64,000 nt of DNA, taken from positions 58,587 to 122,586 of the forward strand of contig JALHMS010000017.1 of NCBI GenBank assembly GCA_022843925.1. Reading direction: 5' to 3'. The DNA is from Burkholderiales bacterium (GTDB lineage: Bacteria; Pseudomonadota; Gammaproteobacteria; Burkholderiales; Ga0077523). Below the pieces are notes generated by a model. The model made no database searches and had not been told where the DNA came from. It was given only the letters and a program-made list of their open reading frames with translations. The position numbers and the translations under genes were made by a program. This document shows positions 9,152-17,704 of this stretch, in pieces. Position 1 is the stretch's first letter; the number at the start of each line of letters is the position of its first letter.

Positions 9152-10468
9152 CTAGCGGGAGGTGGTGCGCTTTGCTGCCGGCTTCTTGGCGGCAGCCGCC
9201 TTCGGCTTCGCGGCGGGCGCCGCCTTCTTCGCTGCGGAGGTCCGCGTCGGGCTGCGACGATTGGCGGCGATGCGCATCCGCAGGGCGTTCAGCTTGATGA
9301 AGCCGCCGGCGTCGGCCTGGTTGTAGGCGCCGCCGTCGTCGTCGAACGTGGAGATGCGCATGTCGAAGAGGGACTCCTTCGACGAGCGGCCCACGCACAT
9401 GATCGTGCCCTTGTAGAGCTTCAGTCGGACGAGGCCGTTGACGCGTTCCTGCGAGGCGTCGATCAGCTGCTGGAGCAGCTCGCGCTCCGGGCTGTACCAG
9501 TAGCCGTTGTAGATCATGCGGGCGTACCGGGGCATGAGGTCATCCTTCAGCGACAGCACCTCGCGGTCCATCGTGATGGATTCGATCGCGCGGTGCGCCT
9601 TCAGCATGATCGTGCCGCCGGGGGTCTCGTAGCAGCCGCGGGACTTCATGCCGACGTAGCGGTTCTCGACCATGTCGAGGCGACCGATGCCGTGGCGACC
9701 GCCGATCGTGTTGAGCGTCGCGAGCACGTTGGCCGGCGACAGGCGCTTGCCGTCGATGGAGACGATATCGCCCTTCTCGTAGCCCAGCTCGATGATCTGC
9801 GGCTTCGCGGGTGCCTTCTCGGGCGACACGGTCAGGCGCCACATGGAATCCTCGGGCGCGAAGTCCGGATCCTCGAGGATCCCGCCCTCGTACGAGATGT
9901 GCAGCAGGTTGGCGTCCATGGAGTAGGGCGCGCCGCCGCCCTTGCGCTTCTTGAAGTCGACCGGGATGCCATGCTTGTCGGCGTAGGCGAGCAGCTTGTC
10001 GCGCGAGAGGAGATCCCACTCGCGCCACGGCGCGATGACCTTCACGTTGGGCATCAGTGCATAGGCACCCAGCTCGAAGCGGACCTGGTCATTGCCCTTG
10101 CCCGTGGCGCCGTGCGAGATCGCGTCGGCCCCCACCTTGCGGGCGATCTGCACCATGTTCTTCGCGATCAGCGGCCGCGCGATCGACGTGCCGAGCAGGT
10201 ACTCTCCCTCGTACACGGTGTTGGCGCGGAACATGGGGAAGACGAAGTCGCGGACGAACTCCTCGCGGAGGTCCTCGATGAAGATGTTCTCCTTCTTGAT
10301 GCCGAGCGCGATCGCCTTCTTGCGGGCGGGTTCCACCTCTTCGCCCTGGCCGATGTCGGCGGTGAACGTCACCACCTCGCACTGGTAGACGTCCTGGAGC
10401 CACTTCAGGATCACGGAGGTGTCCAGCCCGCCCGAATAGGCGAGCACGACTTTCTTGATGGCGCTCAT
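9152..10468 (-). CDS. argG: Argininosuccinate synthase with a basic Ala/Lys/Pro-rich C-terminal tail
   Basis: A 438-residue enzyme that joins citrulline and aspartate, using ATP, to form argininosuccinate. The N-terminal P-loop is AYSGGLDTS, with further family blocks [19 protein letters not shown] and [10 protein letters not shown]. The catalytic body ends normally around residue 403 ([10 protein letters not shown]). It is then extended by 35 residues made almost only of Lys, Arg, Ala, Pro, Ser and Thr (9155-9259), resembling histone H1-like tails. Standard bacterial ArgG lacks this tail. The reading frame is uninterrupted, so it is a genuine extension unless the assembly is wrong. Confidence 0.95.
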   Translation of the reverse strand: MSAIKKVVLAYSGGLDTSVILKWLQDVYQCEVVTFTADIGQGEEVEPARKKAIALGIKKENIFIEDLREEFVRDFVFPMFRANTVYEGEYLLGTSIARPLIAKNMVQIARKVGADAISHGATGKGNDQVRFELGAYALMPNVKVIAPWREWDLLSRDKLLAYADKHGIPVDFKKRKGGGAPYSMDANLLHISYEGGILEDPDFAPEDSMWRLTVSPEKAPAKPQIIELGYEKGDIVSIDGKRLSPANVLATLNTIGGRHGIGRLDMVENRYVGMKSRGCYETPGGTIMLKAHRAIESITMDREVLSLKDDLMPRYARMIYNGYWYSPERELLQQLIDASQERVNGLVRLKLYKGTIMCVGRSSKESLFDMRISTFDDDGGAYNQADAGGFIKLNALRMRIAANRRSPTRTSAAKKAAPAAKPKAAAAKKPAAKRTTSR

Positions 10469-10573
10469 GTCGATGGGTCTCGATGGGAGTGAAAACGGTC
10501 GGGGGCGCGCGGCAGATCGACGGCGGCGGGGAATGCGTCCGCGTGCGGTCCGGATGCGTCCACCCCCGGGGAA

Positions 10574-11080
10574 TCAGGTCTTGTTGGGGTCGTTCTTCTC
10601 TTCGCGCTGGAAGTCGCCGTCGATCCACTGCCCGCGGAGCACCTTGCCCTCCGGGGTGCGATAGCTGCCGAATCCGTGGGGCTTGCCGTTCTTCCAGCCG
10701 CCCTTGTACACGCTGCCGTCCGGCGCGAAGTAGCTGCCTTCGCCCTCCTGGCGGCTGGCCTTCCATTCGCCTTCGTAGCGTCCGCCGTCCGTATGCGTCA
10801 TCACTCCGACGCCTTCGGCGTAGCCGCGGGCCATCTCGCCTTCGTACTTCTCGTCGGCGATGCCGGACTGGTACCACTGCAGGACGCCCTTGCCTTCGGT
10901 GAAGCCGTCACGGCAGGCGCCGGTCCAGGTGACCGTCTCCTCGGCGCGCGGCGCCGGGTTCACGACGCGGCAGCCGTTCTGGTCGGTGATGGTCTTCTCG
11001 TCGTCGTCCGCCGCATGGGCGGTGAATGCGGTCAGCGCGATGGCCAACGTGGCGAGGGTGCGTGTGAGGGTCGTATTCAT
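10574..11080 (-). CDS. Secreted MORN-repeat protein
   Basis: A 168-residue protein with a signal peptide (cleavage after AHA near residue 24) followed by about four to five MORN units. The repeated pattern is Y.GEW..G...G.G....DG..Y.G, seen for example as YEGEW, YKGGW and LRGQW between residues 60 and 155. Two cysteines flank the first unit. In bacteria MORN proteins are mostly uncharacterised; some contact membranes or lipids. It sits between argF and argG on the same strand, but nothing ties it to arginine synthesis. It ends in EEKNDPNKT. Confidence 0.83.
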   Translation of the reverse strand: MNTTLTRTLATLAIALTAFTAHAADDDEKTITDQNGCRVVNPAPRAEETVTWTGACRDGFTEGKGVLQWYQSGIADEKYEGEMARGYAEGVGVMTHTDGGRYEGEWKASRQEGEGSYFAPDGSVYKGGWKNGKPHGFGSYRTPEGKVLRGQWIDGDFQREEKNDPNKT

Positions 11081-11212
11081 GCCGTATCTCCGGGAATCAT
11101 GGAATGGGCCTCCCTGGGGCCCGCGGCTGGTCTTGCGCCAGTCATGCGGATGAAGCTGCACTGCAGATTGTGAAACGGACTCTGGGTCATGGGCTGCCAG
11201 GTGGCGCGTGTC

Positions 11213-12136
11213 TCAGCTGTCGATCCTTCCGAGCAGAAGGTACTCGAGCAGCGCCTTCTGCGTGTGCATGCGGTTGCCGGCCTCGTCCCAGACGACGCTG
11301 TGGGGGCCGTCGATCACTTCGGCGGTGACCTCCTCGCCGCGGTGCGCAGGCAGGCAGTGCATGAACAGTGCGCCGGGTTTCGCGACGCGCATCATGTCGG
11401 CGTCGACCTGCCAGTCGTGGAAGTCGCGGCAGCGTTCCTCGTTCTCGGCCTCGAATCCCATGCTCGTCCAGACGTCGGTGGTCACCAGGTCGGCATTGCG
11501 GGCGGCATCCATCGGATCGCCGAAGTGCTCGTAGTGATCGGTCCCGTAGAGGCCGGCGCGCTCGGGTTCGACCTCGTAGCCCGGCGGTGTGGAGACGTGG
11601 ACGTTGAAGTCCAGCAGTTCCGCGGCCTGCAACCACGTGTTGCAGACGTTGTTCGAGTCGCCGATCCAGGCGACGGTCTTCCCGCGGATGTCGCCGCGGT
11701 GCTCGATGAACGTGTAGATGTCGGCCATGATCTGGCAGGGGTGGTACTCGTTCGTGAGCCCGTTGATCACGGGAACGCGCGAATGGCGCGCGAAGCGTTC
11801 GATGATCTCCTGCTCGAACGTGCGGATCATCACCGCGTCGCACATGCGGGACATCACTTGCGCGGCGTCCTCGACGGGCTCGCCGCGGCCCAACTGGGTG
11901 TCGCGTGTGTTCAGGTAGATCGCGCTGCCGCCCAGTTGCTGCATGCCGGCCTCGAAGGAGAGGCGGGTCCGGGTGGAAGCCTTCTCGAAGATCATCACCA
12001 ACGTGCGGTCGGTGAGCGGCCAGTAGCGCTCGTAGCGCTGATAGCGATCCTTGATGATCCGGGTCCGCGTGAAGACGTGATCGAATTCCTCGCGGGTCAG
12101 ATCCTTGAATTGGAGAAAATGCTTCGGGGTCGACAT
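11213..12136 (-). CDS. argF: Ornithine carbamoyltransferase
   Basis: A 307-residue transcarbamylase that makes citrulline from ornithine and carbamoyl phosphate. The carbamoyl-phosphate motif STRTR is near 55-59, the second site HPCQ.MAD near 132-139, DVWTSMG near 220, and the ornithine-binding HCLPAHRGEEV near 264-274. Starting MSTPKHFLQF at 12136 gives a standard length. It supplies citrulline to ArgG, encoded 745 bases downstream beyond the MORN gene. Confidence 0.97.
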   Translation of the reverse strand: MSTPKHFLQFKDLTREEFDHVFTRTRIIKDRYQRYERYWPLTDRTLVMIFEKASTRTRLSFEAGMQQLGGSAIYLNTRDTQLGRGEPVEDAAQVMSRMCDAVMIRTFEQEIIERFARHSRVPVINGLTNEYHPCQIMADIYTFIEHRGDIRGKTVAWIGDSNNVCNTWLQAAELLDFNVHVSTPPGYEVEPERAGLYGTDHYEHFGDPMDAARNADLVTTDVWTSMGFEAENEERCRDFHDWQVDADMMRVAKPGALFMHCLPAHRGEEVTAEVIDGPHSVVWDEAGNRMHTQKALLEYLLLGRIDS

Positions 12137-12530
12137 GGGTGGCATCGCCCCGTGGCCTGGCATCAGCCGGCCACGGCAGCGGGTTCCTGGCTGCGCACGA
12201 ACGTGCGGGTGATGGCGGAGGGGCGCGGGAAGACCGGCTGCGCCCCGGCGTGGAGTCTGTGGAGGAGCGGCGTCCGGATGCCTCCGCCGGCGCAGTCCGA
12301 CGCCATCGTGGCGTGGTGCTGCTGCTTCGTCGGGAGGCTGTGCATCGGGGACGGTGCTGGCAGTGATGGCATTACTGGCAGTGGTCTCAGTGGTCTCGAC
12401 AGGCGGCGCCCCGGGATGGGCACGGGGAAAAAAATACGGCGGCTCGTGTGCCGCCGTGTCCGGGATGATTCCACACGGTATTTTGCCCGTTCCTTCCATC
12501 GAAGCAAGGGGAAGATGGGCTCGGGCGTGC
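12137..12530. other. Intergenic region, argF / decarboxylase
   Basis: About 390 bases with no coding frame that I believe. The right-hand third holds the decarboxylase terminator (12428-12457). The remainder presumably carries the argF promoter and leader; I did not find a clear -35/-10 pair or an ARG-box-like palindrome by eye. Confidence 0.4.
12428..12457 (-). terminator. Rho-independent terminator after the decarboxylase gene
   Basis: Read on the minus strand, an 8-bp perfect G+C-rich stem (ACGGCGGC / GCCGCCGT, 12436-12443 and 12450-12457) with a 6-base loop is followed by a run of seven T. It lies about 75 bases past the decarboxylase stop. Confidence 0.8.
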
Positions 12531-14501
12531 TCATGGGGCCAGGGGTTGGAGCGCCGCTTCCTCCGCACGGGTGACCACGCGCAGGCAGGCGCGGTGTCCG
12601 ACGGTGACCAGTCCGTGGATCTCCTCCCGCCGCGGCGACCGCAGCAGGCCCGCGAGATAGGCGAGGAGGTCCGCCGTGATGACCTGCCCTGGAACCACCA
12701 CCGGGATGCCCGGAGGGTAGGGCACGACGGCATCGGCGGCGACGCGTCCCACGAGCGCGGCGTCGGGTCGGTCCTCGTCGTCGAGCAGCGGCAGCCGCTC
12801 GCCCTCTGTGTAGAACGCGTCGCGGGGCAGCAGGCGAAGCCCGCCGAAGCGCGGCAACTCCGGCAGCCGGCGCGGAGCGAGCGGTGGCCGGCGCTCCCGC
12901 GCGATCCGCATGAAGGCATCGTAGAGGCGCGAGACCTTGCTGCGCGTGGTGCCGATGGTCAACAGCAGCGACACCGTCCGGAAGGTCGATTTCTCGACCT
13001 GGATGCCGAAGCGATCGAAGAGCTCGCGCTGCAGTTCGTCGGACGTATGGCCGCAGGCGGCGATGTCGACGGTGATCTTCGTGGGGTCGAGCCGGATGCC
13101 GTCGTCCGCCAGTGCCGGCGAGATGAGATCCTCGAGCGCGAGTGCGCGGAACACGCCCGTCGCATTCAGCTGCTGGCGGAGTTCGGCGGCCAGGGCCAGG
13201 GTGCGCGACAGCAGGCGGAACCCCTCGAGTGACGCCTGCTTCCGGGCCACGTCGAGGCTCGCGATCATCGCGTACTGCGGGCTCGTCGACGTGTGCATCA
13301 TGAAGTTCTCGCGGAACCCGTGCTCGTCGAAATCGGGGTCGTTGACGTGGATCATCGAGGCCTGGGAGAACGCGGAGAGCACCTTGTGCGTGCTCTGCGT
13401 CGCGTAGTCGGCACCGGCCTCGAGCGCCGTCGGACGGAACGCGGGATGGAACCGTGCGAAGCCGTACCAGGCCTCGTCGATGATCACCTTGATGCCCTTC
13501 GCGTGGGCGGCCGCGATGATCGGCGGCAGGTCGTAGCGCAGCCCGTCGTAGGTGCACGACGTGAGGATCAGCGCCGTGGCATCGGGGTGCGCCTCGATGG
13601 CGTCGAGAAGCGTCGCTTTCGGGACGGGTCCGTAGAGCCCGTAGAGGGGATTGACCGAAGCGTCGAGGTAGACCGGTCGCGCGCCCGACAGCACGACCCC
13701 GTGGTGGACGGACTTGTGGCAGTTGCGGTCGAGCAGCAGCTTGTCGCCCGGCGACAGCAGGGTCTGGAAGATGATCTTGTTGCCGGTGGACGTGCCGTTC
13801 GTCGAGAAGTACGTGCGCCGGGCGCCGAACGCCCGCGCCGCGAGCTTCTGGGCGTCGGCGATCACGCCGCGGGGTTCGAGCAGCGAGTCGAGCATCGGGA
13901 CCGAGACCGACAGGTCGGCGTCGAAGGCGTGTTCCCCCATGAACTCGTGGAAGTCCGCCACCCAGGGGCTGTCGCGCAGGCTGTCGCCGGAGGAGTGTCC
14001 CGGCGTGTGCCAGGCATCCTTGGCCATCAGCACGTAGCTGCGGAGCGCATCGAAGAACGGGGTCCGGGCGCGCTCTGCCAGCGCGGCCTGGATGATGCGG
14101 AACATGCCTCTCGGATCGTGTTCCTCCCGGTAGAAGTAGCCGTCCACGGTTTCCGTGAAGAGGCTGTCCACCACTTCGTCCTCCTGCGCCCGGTCGATCA
14201 GGATGAATACGTCCACCTCGGGCCGCAGCGCATTGATGCGCCGGACCAGTTCCACGGCGGAGAGGGAGGTGTCGGCGCCGGCGTCGTCGAGGTCGTAGAG
14301 GCGATCGTCGACCAGCGCGGCCTGGATGTCGCCGTCCGTCTCGATGGCGGCGATGGCCTCGGAGGCGCTGGCGACCCCGATGGCCGCGAGGCCGTACGGA
14401 TTGTCGAGGCTGCGGGCTGCCGCGTTCAGGCCCCGGACGACGGAAGCGAGCGCTTTCGGCGCGTCGTTGACCACCAGGATTCGACTCGTCGGCTTGGGCA
14501 T
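12531..14501 (-). CDS. PLP-dependent Orn/Lys/Arg decarboxylase (fold III basic amino acid decarboxylase)
   Basis: A 656-residue protein starting MPKPTSRILVVND. Residues 1-130 form the receiver-like wing domain of large bacterial inducible decarboxylases. The aminotransferase-fold core has HTPGH at 175-179, STNGTSTGN at 233-241, the PLP-ring aspartate region IDEAW at 341-345, and the Schiff-base lysine K373 in STHK. A C-terminal domain follows. It is somewhat shorter than E. coli LdcI, AdiA or SpeC (about 710-755). Which of lysine, ornithine or arginine is used cannot be read reliably. An upstream in-frame ATG at 14588 would run into the rpsT terminator, so I chose 14501. Confidence 0.88.
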   Translation of the reverse strand: MPKPTSRILVVNDAPKALASVVRGLNAAARSLDNPYGLAAIGVASASEAIAAIETDGDIQAALVDDRLYDLDDAGADTSLSAVELVRRINALRPEVDVFILIDRAQEDEVVDSLFTETVDGYFYREEHDPRGMFRIIQAALAERARTPFFDALRSYVLMAKDAWHTPGHSSGDSLRDSPWVADFHEFMGEHAFDADLSVSVPMLDSLLEPRGVIADAQKLAARAFGARRTYFSTNGTSTGNKIIFQTLLSPGDKLLLDRNCHKSVHHGVVLSGARPVYLDASVNPLYGLYGPVPKATLLDAIEAHPDATALILTSCTYDGLRYDLPPIIAAAHAKGIKVIIDEAWYGFARFHPAFRPTALEAGADYATQSTHKVLSAFSQASMIHVNDPDFDEHGFRENFMMHTSTSPQYAMIASLDVARKQASLEGFRLLSRTLALAAELRQQLNATGVFRALALEDLISPALADDGIRLDPTKITVDIAACGHTSDELQRELFDRFGIQVEKSTFRTVSLLLTIGTTRSKVSRLYDAFMRIARERRPPLAPRRLPELPRFGGLRLLPRDAFYTEGERLPLLDDEDRPDAALVGRVAADAVVPYPPGIPVVVPGQVITADLLAYLAGLLRSPRREEIHGLVTVGHRACLRVVTRAEEAALQPLAP

Positions 14502-14593
14502 CTGCACTCCGCAGCGCTTGGCGTGGCTTCGTTGTTCTCGGCGCTCCAGGGGGCGGGGATGGGCGAAGGCCGACGATTCCATGCGCACAAATG

Positions 14594-14626
14594 AAAAACG
14601 CCGCCATGCTGGGCATCGGCGGCGTT
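14594..14626 (-). terminator. Rho-independent terminator of rpsT
   Basis: On the minus strand, a perfect 9-bp stem (AACGCCGCC at 14618-14626 and GGCGGCGTT at 14597-14605, 12-base loop) is followed by a T run. It begins about 50 bases past the rpsT stop and separates rpsT from the decarboxylase gene. Confidence 0.82.
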
Positions 14627-14676
14627 GCTTTCGAAGGGTGCCCCACTTCGTGAGGCTCCCCGTCGCGGTTCTGGTG

Positions 14677-14940
14677 TTACACCATCGCCTTCACGGCGCC
14701 TGAGAGGCGGCTCTTCACACGGGAGGCGGTGTTCGCGTGGAACACACCCTTGCGGGAGATGGCATCGATGGTGGACTGCGCTTCCTGGAAGATCGTCTTC
14801 GCGGCGGCCTTGTCGCCTGCCAGGATGGCCTTGCGCACTTTCTTCACCGCAGTGCGCACTTCGGAGCGCAGGGCAGTGTTCTGTTGGCGCCGCGTCTCGG
14901 ACTGGCGTGCGCGCTTGCGGGCTTGTGCCGAATTGGCCAT
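14677..14940 (-). CDS. rpsT: 30S ribosomal protein S20
   Basis: An 87-residue, lysine/arginine-rich three-helix protein starting [13 protein letters not shown], with the family motifs [14 protein letters not shown] and [17 protein letters not shown]20 binds 16S rRNA at the base of the 30S body. It is monocistronic, with its own promoter (14980-15008) and terminator (14594-14626). A GAGGAA ribosome-binding site lies nine bases before the ATG. Divergent from murJ, an arrangement common in proteobacteria. Confidence 0.98.
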   Translation of the reverse strand: MANSAQARKRARQSETRRQQNTALRSEVRTAVKKVRKAILAGDKAAAKTIFQEAQSTIDAISRKGVFHANTASRVKSRLSGAVKAMV

Positions 14941-14979
14941 GAACTTCGATTCCTCGGGAGATTTTCGTGAAAGTGAGCG

Positions 14980-15008
14980 ATACTAGCCGCCTTTTCCCGG
15001 TGGCGCAA
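14980..15008 (-). promoter_or_regulatory. Sigma-70-type promoter for rpsT
   Basis: On the minus strand TTGCGC (15003-15008) and TAGTAT (14980-14985) are separated by exactly 17 bases, placing the transcript start about 30 bases before the rpsT ATG. Strength of match and spacing make this one of the better promoter predictions in the window. Confidence 0.6.
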
Positions 15009-15141
15009 GGCACGCCCGAGTGATCGGCGCGCATCTGCCGAAGTCCCGAATCGGGGCAGGGCACGTGCCTGCCGACGGGGCTTCCCGAGGATCCTCCCGC
15101 GGCTCTCCGCACCCGCCCGCCCCGCATCCGTTCCTGCCCCG

Positions 15142-16677
15142 ATGAATCTCCTCAAGGCGCTGGCGACCGTCAGCAGCATGACCCTGTTGTCCCGCATCCT
15201 GGGGTTTGTCCGGGATGCCGCCATCGCCAGGGTGTTCGGGGCGGGGATTGCCACCGACGCCTTCTTCGTCGCCTTCAAGCTTCCCAACCTGCTGCGGCGC
15301 ATCTTCGCCGAGGGCGCATTCTCGCAGGCCTTCGTGCCGGTGCTGGCCGAGTATCGGAGCCGGCGCGGCGACGATGCCACCCGGGACTTCGTCGACCACG
15401 TCGCGACCCTGCTCGCCCTGGTCCTGCTGGTGGTGACGATCGTGGGCGTTCTCGCGGCACCCGTCATCGTGTATCTCAGTGCGCCGGGATTCTCCGCCAG
15501 CCCGGCGAAGTTCGACACCACCGTCGCCCTGCTGCGCATCACCTTCCCGTACATCCTGTTCATCTCGCTGTCGTCGCTGGCCGGGGCCATTCTCAACACC
15601 TGGAGCCGCTTCTCCATCCCGGCCTTCACCCCCACGCTCCTGAACCTGTCGTTCATCGGCTTCGCGCTGTTCCTGGTGCCGTACTTCGATCCGCCGGTGA
15701 TGGCGCTCGCCTGGGCCGTCCTGCTGGGCGGCGTGTTCCAGCTCGTCTTCCAGCTGCCTTTCCTCCGCCGCATCGGCATGCTGCCGCGGCCGCGGCTGGC
15801 CCTGCGGGACGAGGGCGTCTGGCGGGTACTCAAGCTCATGGGCCCGGCCATCTTCGGCGTGTCGATCGGGCAGATCTCGCTCCTCATCAACGGGATCTTC
15901 GCGTCCTTCCTCGTCACAGGCTCCGTGTCGTGGCTCTACTACGCCGACCGGCTGATGGAGTTCCCCACCGGGATCCTGGGCGTCGCGCTCGGGACGATTC
16001 TTCTGCCCAGCCTTGCCAAGACCTTCGCGCGGGACGGCGCCGAGGAGTATTCGAAGCTGCTCGACTGGGGTCTGCGACTCACGCTGCTTCTCGCCGTGCC
16101 GGCAGCGGTCGCCATGGCGGTGCTTGCCGTGCCCCTCGTCGCGACCTTGTTCCAGCACGGCGCGTTCGGCGCCCACGATGTCGAGATGACGCGCCGCGCG
16201 CTCATGGCCTACAGCATCGGACTCGTCGGCCTCATCCTGGTGAAGGTTCTCGCGCCCGGGTTCTACGCCCGGCAGAACATCCGGACGCCGGTGAAGATCG
16301 GACTCGTCACGCTCGCCGCCACACAACTGCTCAACCTCGTGTTCGTCGCGCTGCTGGGTCACGCGGGCCTGGCGCTGGCCATCGGACTAGGGGCCTGCAT
16401 CAATGCGGGGCTGCTGTATGTATCCCTTCGCCGGGCCGGCATCTACCTGCCGGGGGAAGGCTGGACAGGCTTCCTCGGAAGGCTCGGCATCGCCGTCGTC
16501 GCGATGGGCATCGTGATCGCCATCGCTGCGGGCGGCCCGGAGGCCTGGGTCACCGGTGGCGCGATGGCCCGTGTACTCAAGCTCACGGGCATCGTCGTGC
16601 TCGGCGCCGTGGTCTACTTCGGCGCCCTCTACCTCATGGGCTTCCGTCCGCGCGATTTCCAGAAGCGGATCGCCTGA
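15142..16677 (+). CDS. murJ: Lipid II flippase MurJ
   Basis: A 511-residue polytopic membrane protein of the MOP superfamily with about 14 hydrophobic segments. The N-terminus [25 protein letters not shown] is the classic MurJ opening, followed by [27 protein letters not shown]. Mid-protein [24 protein letters not shown] is also family-defining. It flips the peptidoglycan precursor lipid II across the inner membrane and is normally essential. Divergently transcribed from rpsT; single gene with no close partner downstream. Confidence 0.97.
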   Translation: MNLLKALATVSSMTLLSRILGFVRDAAIARVFGAGIATDAFFVAFKLPNLLRRIFAEGAFSQAFVPVLAEYRSRRGDDATRDFVDHVATLLALVLLVVTIVGVLAAPVIVYLSAPGFSASPAKFDTTVALLRITFPYILFISLSSLAGAILNTWSRFSIPAFTPTLLNLSFIGFALFLVPYFDPPVMALAWAVLLGGVFQLVFQLPFLRRIGMLPRPRLALRDEGVWRVLKLMGPAIFGVSIGQISLLINGIFASFLVTGSVSWLYYADRLMEFPTGILGVALGTILLPSLAKTFARDGAEEYSKLLDWGLRLTLLLAVPAAVAMAVLAVPLVATLFQHGAFGAHDVEMTRRALMAYSIGLVGLILVKVLAPGFYARQNIRTPVKIGLVTLAATQLLNLVFVALLGHAGLALAIGLGACINAGLLYVSLRRAGIYLPGEGWTGFLGRLGIAVVAMGIVIAIAAGGPEAWVTGGAMARVLKLTGIVVLGAVVYFGALYLMGFRPRDFQKRIA

Positions 16678-16762
16678 GGGTCGTGCGGTTGCATCCCGGG
16701 CTTATCGACAACGCGACTTAGCTTCTTCGAAAGTCGTCGTTAGGGAGATAAGACCCACGTCC

Positions 16763-16768
16763 TAGAAT
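16763..16768 (+). promoter_or_regulatory. Possible -10 box for the sulfate-assimilation operon
   Basis: TAGAAT at 16763-16768 with only a weak -35 (TTAGGG, 16740-16745, 17-base spacer). A CGTACG hexamer is repeated at 16777-16782 and 16795-16800, between this box and the first start codon, and could be an activator or repressor site. No CysB site was identified. Confidence 0.28.
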
Positions 16769-16836
16769 CCGTCGGGCGTACGGGAGAGCGAACTCGTACG
16801 TCCGGCACCCGACGACGGGCCCGGAACCTCTCGGGG

Positions 16837-17619
16837 GTGGGTGTGCAGATCGCATATACGGTATCCGGCCTCGCCGTCGGCTTCATCGTCGGGCTGACCG
16901 GTGTGGGTGGCGGGTCGCTGATGACGCCGCTGCTCGTGCTCGTGTTCGGGATCAATCCCGCCACCGCCGTGGGTACCGACCTGTTGTACGCCTCGATCAC
17001 GAAGAGCGCCGGTGCGATCGTGCATTCCCGGAAGGGGCATGTCGACTGGAAGCTGGTCGGTGCTCTCGCGAGCGGCAGTGTGCCCGCCGCGCTCGTCACG
17101 GTCGCGATCCTCCACATGATCGGCGTCGAGGGGCGGGTCTCTTCCGGTCTCATCACCGGCTCGCTGGGCGTGGCGGTGATCCTCACGGCGATCGCGCTCC
17201 TCTTCAAGGAGCGTCTGGTGAAATTGGCCCGGACGGGTGAGGGCGCCAGACGCTGGCGCGAACGGCACGCCTACCGGGTCACCGCGCTCACCGGGGCGAT
17301 CATCGGTGTGCTGGTCACGCTCAGTTCGGTGGGGGCGGGAGCGCTGGGCGTCACGGCGCTCTTCTGGCTCTTCCCCGCGATGGCGACGGTTCGCATCGTC
17401 GGCAGCGACATCGCCCACGCGGTGCCGCTGACGGCGGTGGCAGGGCTCGGGCATTTCGCCATGGGCACGGTCGACCTGTCCCTCCTCGGGGCCCTGCTCC
17501 TCGGATCGCTGCCCGGCATCTACATCGGCAGCCACCTGAGCAGCCGTGTACCGGAGCAGTGGCTGCGGCCGGCGCTGGCATCGCTCCTCATTCTCGTGGG
17601 CGGCAAGCTCGTCCTGTAG
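16837..17619 (+). CDS. TauE/SafE (TSUP) family sulfur-compound permease
   Basis: A 260-residue membrane protein with about eight hydrophobic segments in two repeats. The glycine-rich VGLTGVGGGSLMTP near the N-terminus and LSSVGAGALGVTAL near residue 155 mark TSUP transporters. Start is GTG at 16837; another GTG six bases later is possible. Family members move sulfite, taurine-derived sulfoacetate or sulfate. It lies 85 bases ahead of the sulfite reductase gene on the same strand, so a role in sulfate or sulfite traffic for the same pathway is a reasonable inference, but direction of transport is unknown. Confidence 0.85.
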   Translation: MGVQIAYTVSGLAVGFIVGLTGVGGGSLMTPLLVLVFGINPATAVGTDLLYASITKSAGAIVHSRKGHVDWKLVGALASGSVPAALVTVAILHMIGVEGRVSSGLITGSLGVAVILTAIALLFKERLVKLARTGEGARRWRERHAYRVTALTGAIIGVLVTLSSVGAGALGVTALFWLFPAMATVRIVGSDIAHAVPLTAVAGLGHFAMGTVDLSLLGALLLGSLPGIYIGSHLSSRVPEQWLRPALASLLILVGGKLVL

Positions 17620-17704
17620 ACGGCTCTTCCACACCACCTCTTCACACGCCGTCGTGGCGCACGCCGCGGCCGGGAACATATTCGACATCAGGGAACTGCC
17701 AGGC

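Noticed and set aside
12137..12530. Small protein genes in the argF/decarboxylase gap
   Set aside because: Short open frames exist, but none has a ribosome-binding site, a recognisable domain or coding-like composition, and one spans the decarboxylase terminator.
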